Shown in pieces: positions 16,063 to 21,505 of a stretch of 21,505 bases of DNA (position 1 is the first letter of the stretch; every line of letters starts with the position of its first letter). The notes beneath the pieces are model-generated. The model saw only the letters and a list, made by a program, of their open reading frames with translations, was not told where the DNA came from and did not search any database. Origin of the DNA: Burkholderiaceae bacterium (GTDB lineage: Bacteria > Pseudomonadota > Gammaproteobacteria > Burkholderiales > Burkholderiaceae_C); assembly GCA_023260315.1 (NCBI GenBank), contig JALQVQ010000086.1, positions 1-21,505 on the forward strand. Reading direction: 5' to 3'. A program made the translations under genes and the position numbers.

Positions 16063-16779
16063 ATGTCTGCCACTGTGCCCGAAGCCCCCCTGGTCTCAAC
16101 CGCCCTGCCTTGGCGCGGCCTCATCGCGCTGCTGCTGCTGGTGCTGCTGTGGGATGCCGTCGGATGGGATTTGTCCATCATGCAAAGCATCGGTACCACT
16201 GACGGTTTCCCGCTGCGTCAGAACCGCTGGTTGGCGGATGGTTTGCACACCGGGGCACGCAACGCATGTTCGGCGCTGTACCTCGGGCTATGGTTTGCGG
16301 CACTGGCCCTGCCAAATAACGATCACCCACTCATCGGGCGTCGTTGGCAACGCAGTTGGTGGCTATTGGGCGTGCTGATGAACCTGGTGGTGATCAGTGG
16401 CCTCAAGTCAATCAGCACAGTGAGCTGCCCATGGGATCTACAGGCCTTCGGCGGCCCCGCAGACTATGTTGGCCACTGGGCGTTCGGCGTCACCGACGGC
16501 GGCGGCGGCCGTTGTTTTCCGGGTGGCCATGCCTCAAGCGCCTTTGCCTTTTTGGCCTTGGCACCGGTGTGGCTTCGGGCCACATCGGCGCATCATCAGC
16601 GACTGGGACGCTGGGTGTTTTGGGTCGCCGTCACATTAGGCCTTGCCTTTGGCGCAACCCAAACCTTGCGCGGCGCTCATTATCCGAGCCACACCCTTTG
16701 GACGGGCTGGCTGTGTTTGACCGTCTCGTGGCTCTGGTTTGCTATTTACCAACCGGCCAACAAACGCAGCGGCAAGTAA
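16063..16779 (+). CDS. PAP2-family membrane phosphatase
   Basis: A 238-residue integral membrane protein with about five to six helices, related to the membrane-associated PAP2 phosphatases of the COG3907 kind. The phosphatase signature is recognisable but varied: KSISTVSCPWDL (K115; the usual Arg-Pro is Cys-Pro), GRCFPGGHASS (H156, for PSGH) and RGAHYPSHTLW (H206 for the catalytic His; the usual Asp becomes H210). Substrates could be undecaprenyl pyrophosphate, phosphatidylglycerol phosphate or lipid A; none can be chosen from sequence. Its divergent placement beside eptA hints at envelope lipid metabolism. ATG at 16063 is preferred to TTG at 16057. Its last 34 bases overlap the convergent end of azlD. 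Confidence 0.85.
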   Translation: MSATVPEAPLVSTALPWRGLIALLLLVLLWDAVGWDLSIMQSIGTTDGFPLRQNRWLADGLHTGARNACSALYLGLWFAALALPNNDHPLIGRRWQRSWWLLGVLMNLVVISGLKSISTVSCPWDLQAFGGPADYVGHWAFGVTDGGGGRCFPGGHASSAFAFLALAPVWLRATSAHHQRLGRWVFWVAVTLGLAFGATQTLRGAHYPSHTLWTGWLCLTVSWLWFAIYQPANKRSGK

Positions 16780-17102
16780 ACCGCCATACCGCTCACAATG
16801 GTGCCTAAGACGCCACCACGCGTGAAGTACCAAATCAAACCCACCGCTGCGCCATAGATGCGTGCGTCGTTGAAAGAGTCAATCAGCGCACCGTTCTTCA
16901 TCACGATTTCCGGCACGATAACCGCTGCCATCGCGGCGACGGGGGCGTAGTGGAGTCCGCGTTGGAACCACTCGGGAATGGCCATTTTTTCCTCTGACCA
17001 CATGAAGAATGAGCGCGAAATAAGGGTGATGCATGTCAGACCCAAGATGGCCAGAAGCGTCCAGCCATCGGTTTCATTCACGGCTTGCATCGACTCACTC
17101 AT
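16746..17102 (-). CDS. azlD: AzlD family branched-chain amino acid transport subunit
   Basis: The small partner of AzlC in a two-component branched-chain amino acid exporter of the inner membrane. It has 118 residues with about four hydrophobic segments, and TLLAILGLTCITLISRSFF plus RGLHYAPVAAMAAVIVPEI are characteristic of the family. ATG at 17102 overlaps the azlC end by eight bases. The C-terminal VYLPLRLLAGW is conserved in style, so its 34-base convergent overlap with the PAP2 gene is genuine. Confidence 0.9.
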   Translation of the reverse strand: MSESMQAVNETDGWTLLAILGLTCITLISRSFFMWSEEKMAIPEWFQRGLHYAPVAAMAAVIVPEIVMKNGALIDSFNDARIYGAAVGLIWYFTRGGVLGTIVSGMAVYLPLRLLAGW

Positions 17103-17826
17103 GGCTGCTCCTGGAACGATCGATCAACAGGCTAATGGCCACAGCCGCAGCCACGCCCACCAAAATATTAAGCTTGAGCGGTAGCGCAAACGCGGCGACC
17201 GCCGCAGTACCCGACAACACGGCGGCAAACGCGCGCAAACGCGTGGTGACCAGCGAACAGGAAATGCCCATCAGCGCCAAGATGCCGGCAAAACTCAACC
17301 CCCAAGACAAGGGGATGACGCTGGCAAGCGCGATACCCAGAAAACTGAACAGCATCCAGGTGAACCAATTGATGAAGCCAAGCGCAGACCAATAACGATC
17401 CATCTCGGCGATGCCGTGGTCGGTGGTTGGCACCGTTTTATAGCGCTTGATGAAAATCACATACGACAGGTCTGTCAGCAAATAGGCGTAGGTGATGCGT
17501 TTGGGCAAACCAAACTTCATGAAAAAGGGTCGCACATGCGCACTGAAAACGGCGAAGCGCAGGTTGACGCACAATGCCGTCAGCCAGATCACCCATAGCG
17601 GCGCGCCCGCGACAATCAGAGGCATGGCAGCCAACTGCGAACTGCCAGCAAACACCATGAGCGTCATCGCACTGACCTCGAACATGCTCATGCCCGAATT
17701 CGCCAAGGCAACGCCCGTGGTGACACCCCAAGCGGCAATACCCGGAGAGACGGGCAGCATTTCTTTGATGCCGAGTACGAACATGGGATGCCTCACCCAC
17801 GACAAGGCCTCAGCGAGACGGTTCAT
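17095..17826 (-). CDS. azlC: AzlC family branched-chain amino acid exporter
   Basis: The large, multi-span subunit of an AzlCD (YgaZH-like) exporter for branched-chain amino acids. The 243 residues hold the family's N-terminal [18 protein letters not shown], the [10 protein letters not shown] motif at about 59-68 and [15 protein letters not shown], with a hydrophobic C-terminal half. ATG at 17826 shares ATGA with the fmt stop, so it is coupled to fmt translation, an unusual partner. It overlaps azlD by eight bases. Confidence 0.92.
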   Translation of the reverse strand: MNRLAEALSWVRHPMFVLGIKEMLPVSPGIAAWGVTTGVALANSGMSMFEVSAMTLMVFAGSSQLAAMPLIVAGAPLWVIWLTALCVNLRFAVFSAHVRPFFMKFGLPKRITYAYLLTDLSYVIFIKRYKTVPTTDHGIAEMDRYWSALGFINWFTWMLFSFLGIALASVIPLSWGLSFAGILALMGISCSLVTTRLRAFAAVLSGTAAVAAFALPLKLNILVGVAAAVAISLLIDRSRSSHE

Positions 17827-18818
17827 GCCGCACCTTTGGTGGGCGTTGCCAACAGGACTTGACCGCGCGCGACAGCGTAACCCCGCAAGAAATCCGCTGC
17901 AGAGAGTCGCTTGCCGCCTGCGCGTTGGAGGGTGCAGAGGGTCAATAAACCGTTGCCACAGGCCACAGTGATACCGGCGTCAGAAATGTCGATGACGGTA
18001 CCGGGGACCTGCGCATGGGGCTGGGGTGCGGTATCCGCAAACGCCTCCCAAACCTTGATGGTCTCGATGTCGGCATCGGCGCTCACCTGAAAGGTCGCAC
18101 CGGGGAAGGGATTGAATGCCCTCACCTGCCGCGCCAGCACGGCCGCATCGCGCCGCCAATCCAGCGGTGCTTCGTCTTGTTCAATTTTGTGCGCATAGGT
18201 CACACCCGCGTCGGGTTGCGGTCGACGTACCGCCGAACCGTCGGCCACCGCCGTGAGGGCCGCCAACAAAGCGTCGGCACCCAACGCAGCCAAACGGTCG
18301 TGCAAAGTGGCCGTTGAATCGGTGGGCTCAATGGGAAGCGCGCGGGTAAGCAACGCATCGCCGGTATCCAAACCGGCATCCATTTGCATGATCGTGATGC
18401 CGGTCTCCGCGTCACCCGCCTCAATGGCGCGATGAATGGGAGCGGCACCACGCCAACGCGGCAGCAAGGAGGCATGCACGTTCAAGCAGCCTAATCGCGG
18501 CGCATCCAATACCCATTGCGGCAAAATCAAACCGTAGGCAGCCACCACCATCACATCCGCATCGGCCGCCACAATGGCAGACTGCGCCGCAGCCGCATCG
18601 GCGGCGTATCGGCCATCCAACCGCAAACCCATCGGCTGTGAGACCGCGATGTCGTGTGCCAGCGCCACCTGCTTCACCGCAGACGGTTGCAGCCGCATCC
18701 CACGGCCCGCTGGTCGATCGGGCTGCGTCAACACCAACCCGACGTTATGACCCGCGTCAATCAGGGCTTGTAAACTGCTGGCGGCGAAGGCGGGGGTGCC
18801 GGCGAAAACAATGCGCAT
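17823..18818 (-). CDS. fmt: Methionyl-tRNA formyltransferase
   Basis: Formylates initiator Met-tRNA using 10-formyl-tetrahydrofolate. The catalytic residues N113, H115 ([17 protein letters not shown]) and D151 (MDAGLDTGD) are present, [10 protein letters not shown] lies at 31-40, and a C-terminal tRNA-binding OB-like domain starts near 215. The 331 residues are slightly longer than in E. coli (315). It lies 17 bases after def and overlaps azlC, giving def-fmt-azlC-azlD on one likely transcript. Confidence 0.97.
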   Translation of the reverse strand: MRIVFAGTPAFAASSLQALIDAGHNVGLVLTQPDRPAGRGMRLQPSAVKQVALAHDIAVSQPMGLRLDGRYAADAAAAQSAIVAADADVMVVAAYGLILPQWVLDAPRLGCLNVHASLLPRWRGAAPIHRAIEAGDAETGITIMQMDAGLDTGDALLTRALPIEPTDSTATLHDRLAALGADALLAALTAVADGSAVRRPQPDAGVTYAHKIEQDEAPLDWRRDAAVLARQVRAFNPFPGATFQVSADADIETIKVWEAFADTAPQPHAQVPGTVIDISDAGITVACGNGLLTLCTLQRAGGKRLSAADFLRGYAVARGQVLLATPTKGAA

Positions 18819-18835
18819 CGCGTCAGGCCCTCGCT

Positions 18836-19351
18836 TCAGCGGTCGTCACGCAATTGCTTTTGTAGCTTGGTTTTGATGCGCGTCCGCTTGAGAGGTGACA
18901 GGTATTCCACGAACACCTTTCCCATAAGGTGATCCATCTCATGCTGAATGCAAATCGCCAACAACTCGTCCGCTGTCACCTCTCGGCTCACGCCATTTTC
19001 ATCGAGTGCCTTGACTGTTATTTTTTCCGCCCGAGGGACGCCGTCGTAAATCCCGGGTACCGACAGGCAACCCTCTTCAGCGATCTTGGTGGTCTCGCTC
19101 TTCCACACGACTTCAGGATTGATGAGCACAAGGGGGGTGTCCCGTGCTTCGCTGACATCGATCACGATGACCCGTTCATGCACATCAATTTGAGTTGCAG
19201 CTAAGCCAATACCATTCGCATCGTACATCGTGGCCAACATGTCTTTGGTGAGCTGCTTGACGCGATCATCAACGGCGACAACAGGCTTTGCAACGGTGTG
19301 CAATTTGGGGTCGGGATAGCGAAGAATCGTACGAACAGTGGCTTGTGACAT
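18836..19351 (-). CDS. def: Peptide deformylase
   Basis: Metalloenzyme that removes the N-terminal formyl group from new proteins, undoing the Fmt modification. The three family motifs are intact: GIGLAATQ at 47-54, EEGCLSVPG at 92-100 with metal ligand C95, and QHEMDH at 136-141 with H137, E138 and H141. Its 171 residues are typical of type 1 PDF. ATG at 19351 is used; no strong ribosome binding site is seen. It is divergent from dprA. Confidence 0.97.
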   Translation of the reverse strand: MSQATVRTILRYPDPKLHTVAKPVVAVDDRVKQLTKDMLATMYDANGIGLAATQIDVHERVIVIDVSEARDTPLVLINPEVVWKSETTKIAEEGCLSVPGIYDGVPRAEKITVKALDENGVSREVTADELLAICIQHEMDHLMGKVFVEYLSPLKRTRIKTKLQKQLRDDR

Positions 19352-19405
19352 GGCGAGCGTGAATTTCTAGACAACCCCAATATTGTCGCGCTTTTTGATA
19401 CCCAC

Positions 19406-19438
19406 TTGGAATGCCCCCTGCATACCCCTATGAGGGGT
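19406..19438 (+). promoter_or_regulatory. Possible dprA promoter overlapping a perfect palindrome
   Basis: TTGGAA at 19406-19411 and TATGAG at 19429-19434, each matching four of six consensus bases, are 17 bases apart. The perfect inverted repeat ACCCCT-ATG-AGGGGT at 19424-19438 covers the -10, as an operator would. The form TACCCC...GGGG-T recalls CsoR/CstR-type repressor sites. Elsewhere in the 150-base def/dprA gap a GACAA/TTGTC inverted repeat lies near the def start. All of this is by eye. Confidence 0.35.
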
Positions 19439-19501
19439 GGACACCACATCACTTAGACTCAATCGCAGGGTGGTCCGTATTTAAAGCGCGGCACCCGCTA
19501 T

Positions 19502-20644
19502 GTGTTGACCCAATCTTTCCCCGACCGCTGGCGCTTATGGCTGCGGCTTTCAATGACAGACCACATCGGTCCCGTCATCCTTAAACAGTTACATCACCAC
19601 AAAGTCAATTTAGAGGCACTCATACAAAGACCCAAACGCGGGTATGAATTTGGTCTCTCGGAGCGGCAATGCGGCGCCTTGGGCACGGTGCCACCCGACT
19701 GGCTAGCGGCCGTTGCCCGTACCGAGTTATGGCTACAGCAAGGCCATATGCGTTTCGTCATGACGTTGGACGACGGCGACTACCCATCCAACTTGTTAGA
19801 AATGACCGATCCACCCGCATTGCTCTACGGCACCGGACACCGAGCGCTGCTCCATGACCGTGCCGGCTTAGGGATAGTCGGGACGCGCAACCCCACCGCA
19901 CAGGGCCTCAAAGATGCCCATCGGTTCAGCGCACACTTGGCGCAGCAGGGCATGGTCATCGTCTCTGGCATGGCCCTGGGTATCGACGCCGCCGCACATG
20001 AGGGCGCGCTCAGCGTCGCCCCACAAACAGGCCCCAATACCATTGCGATCGTGGGCACAGGGCTTGATATTGTTTACCCAAAAGCGAACACCAGCCTGAT
20101 GGCACGGATCCAACAGGAGGGGCTCGTCTTATCTGAATTTGCATTGGGTACAGGGCCACAGCGGATGCACTTTCCCAAAAGAAACCGCCTGATCGCAGGC
20201 TGGTCGATTGGCACACTGGTGATCGAAGCGGCAACCGCGTCGGGTTCGCTCATCACCGCGCAAATGGCAACCGACATGGGTCGGGAGGTTTTTGCGGTAC
20301 CGGGCTCAATCCATGCCACCCAGTCCAAGGGCTGTCATGCCTTAATTAAACAAGGCGCAAAGTTGGTTGAATCAGCACAGGACATCATCGACGAGCTGCC
20401 TCAACATGTCGTCCGAACAACCCGAATATCGGCGCCCCCTGCGGCAAATGAAACTCAGCCCATCGGTCTTAAAACCGCAGAGCAAGCGCTTCTTGACCAG
20501 ATGGGCTTGGCGCCGACAACGCTTGAAAACTTGGTCGTCGTCACAGGCATGGCTGTTCCAACGCTACAAACACTGCTGTTTGACCTTGAATTGGCCGGGC
20601 ACGTGGTGCGAATGCCCGGCGGTCAATTTCAACACGTTCGATAG
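19502..20644 (+). CDS. dprA: DNA-processing protein DprA (Smf)
   Basis: Binds incoming single-stranded DNA and loads RecA during natural transformation. The 380 residues comprise an N-terminal helical region (WLRLSMTDHIGP), an extended Rossmann fold with IVGTRN at 125-130, SGMALGIDAAAH at 155-166, IVGTGLDIVYP and FPKRNRLIAGWS at about 224-235, and a C-terminal winged-helix domain. GTG at 19502 is the likely start; the overlapping ATG at 19500 meets a stop after two codons. Its stop lies six bases from the convergent secF stop. Presence of dprA alone does not prove competence, since non-competent bacteria also carry it. Confidence 0.95.
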   Translation: MLTQSFPDRWRLWLRLSMTDHIGPVILKQLHHHKVNLEALIQRPKRGYEFGLSERQCGALGTVPPDWLAAVARTELWLQQGHMRFVMTLDDGDYPSNLLEMTDPPALLYGTGHRALLHDRAGLGIVGTRNPTAQGLKDAHRFSAHLAQQGMVIVSGMALGIDAAAHEGALSVAPQTGPNTIAIVGTGLDIVYPKANTSLMARIQQEGLVLSEFALGTGPQRMHFPKRNRLIAGWSIGTLVIEAATASGSLITAQMATDMGREVFAVPGSIHATQSKGCHALIKQGAKLVESAQDIIDELPQHVVRTTRISAPPAANETQPIGLKTAEQALLDQMGLAPTTLENLVVVTGMAVPTLQTLLFDLELAGHVVRMPGGQFQHVR

Positions 20645-20650
20645 GCAGGC

Positions 20651-21505
20651 TCAGACCATCGCACCAGCGTTGGGGTCATTGGGGTCGCTGTTGTCATCGG
20701 TCGGCTTGGTTTTGATCAGGTCTTCGCGGCGGATACCCAACCACATGCCAACGGCGGCGGCCACGAAGACAGACGAGTAGATACCAAACAAGATCCCAAT
20801 CGTGAGCGCCAACGCAAAGTAGTGCAGGGTCGGGCCGCCGAACAACAGCATGCTCAAAACCATTATTTGTGTTGAGCCGTGCGTGATGATCGTGCGACTA
20901 ATGGTAGAGGTGATCGCGTGGTTGATGGTCTCCACCGTGGTCATCTTGCGATAGCGGCGGAAGGTTTCGCGAATACGGTCAAAAATCACCACCGATTCGT
21001 TGACCGAGTAGCCCAACACCGCGAGCACCGCGGCCAAAACCGCCAATGAGAACTCCCACTGGAAGAAAGCAAAAAAGCCCAGGATGATGATGACATCGTG
21101 CAAGTTGGCGATGATGGCCGAGACGGCGTACTTCCACTCGAAACGAACCGCCAGATAAATCATGATGCCCAATATCACCGCGCCCAATGCCATCAAGCCG
21201 TTGGTTGCCAACTCGTCGCCCACTTGTGGGCCCACGTACTCGGTGCGGCGCAGTGTCACCGTTGGATCAGCGGCCTTGAGCGCCGCCAGCACCAACTCAC
21301 TTTGCTGGCCAGACGTCTGGTTGGCAACAGTGGGCAAACGCATCAACACATCACGCGCAGAACCGAAGTTTTGCACCTGCACATCGGTGTAGTTCAACTG
21401 GGTCAATACATCGCGTACGCCCTGTACGTCGGCGGGCTTTTCATAGGCCACCTCCATGACGGTACCGCCCGTGAACTCAACCGACAGATTCAGGCCATTG
21501 GTGAG
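20651..21505 (-). CDS. secF: Protein translocase subunit SecF, partial (5' end beyond window)
   Basis: SecF works with SecD in the inner membrane to help SecYEG-driven export, using proton motive force. The visible 284 codons begin at LTNGLNLSVEFTGGT, the family's periplasmic-domain start, and lack the initiation codon and probably the first membrane helix. The signature GYSVNESVVIFDRIRE and a series of about five hydrophobic segments are present, and a short polar Asp/Asn/Pro-rich tail ends the protein. secD would be expected upstream, beyond the right edge. Confidence 0.95.
   Translation of the reverse strand, partial: LTNGLNLSVEFTGGTVMEVAYEKPADVQGVRDVLTQLNYTDVQVQNFGSARDVLMRLPTVANQTSGQQSELVLAALKAADPTVTLRRTEYVGPQVGDELATNGLMALGAVILGIMIYLAVRFEWKYAVSAIIANLHDVIIILGFFAFFQWEFSLAVLAAVLAVLGYSVNESVVIFDRIRETFRRYRKMTTVETINHAITSTISRTIITHGSTQIMVLSMLLFGGPTLHYFALALTIGILFGIYSSVFVAAAVGMWLGIRREDLIKTKPTDDNSDPNDPNAGAMV

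Overview
The window is ordinary chromosomal DNA from a betaproteobacterium, most likely of the order Burkholderiales. The placement is an inference from protein character and from the block pgk-pyk-fba-purC-purE-purK-tsaC (Sua5/YwlC type), an order I associate with that group. The DNA is moderately GC-rich and densely coded, with no intergenic gap over about 150 bases. I saw no rRNA, tRNA, CRISPR array, insertion sequence or phage gene. It holds 21 protein genes: 17 on the minus strand and 4 on the plus strand (dacB, a cnoX-like thioredoxin, a PAP2 phosphatase, dprA). pyrF is cut at the left edge and secF at the right edge.

Layout. (1) 1-4048, minus strand: a compact operon tsaB-rimI-UDG-DUF1853-pyrF whose genes overlap or abut by a few bases, combining tRNA t6A synthesis, S18 acetylation, a family-4-type uracil-DNA glycosylase with damaged catalytic motifs, an uncharacterised DUF1853 protein and the last pyrimidine enzyme. 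(2) 4057-4109: a nested inverted repeat in the divergent gap before dacB (PBP4, plus strand). (3) 5554-8384, minus: purE-purK-tsaC. (4) 8481-9365, plus: a thioredoxin/TPR protein (CnoX/YbbN type) lodged between purE and purC. (5) 9362-14282, minus: pgk, pyk, fba and purC, with a good intrinsic terminator after fba and a shared 16-base motif in two of the gaps. (6) 14306-16779: a lipid A phosphoethanolamine transferase (minus, 23 bases upstream of pgk) divergent from a PAP2-family phosphatase. (7) 16746-19351, minus: def-fmt-azlC-azlD, N-terminal formyl-Met handling joined to a branched-chain amino acid exporter. (8) 19502-20644, plus: dprA, then convergent secF.

Functionally this is housekeeping: lower glycolysis/gluconeogenesis, four nucleotide-synthesis genes (purC, purE, purK, pyrF), two t6A genes (tsaB, tsaC), translation initiation/maturation (def, fmt) and envelope functions. 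I found no convincing new multi-gene system. The best leads are the UDG with intact iron-sulfur cysteines but lost motif residues, the DUF1853 protein beside it, the repeated GTAACCCGYTGGTAAC motif in the glycolytic gaps, and the two inverted-repeat elements in divergent promoter regions.
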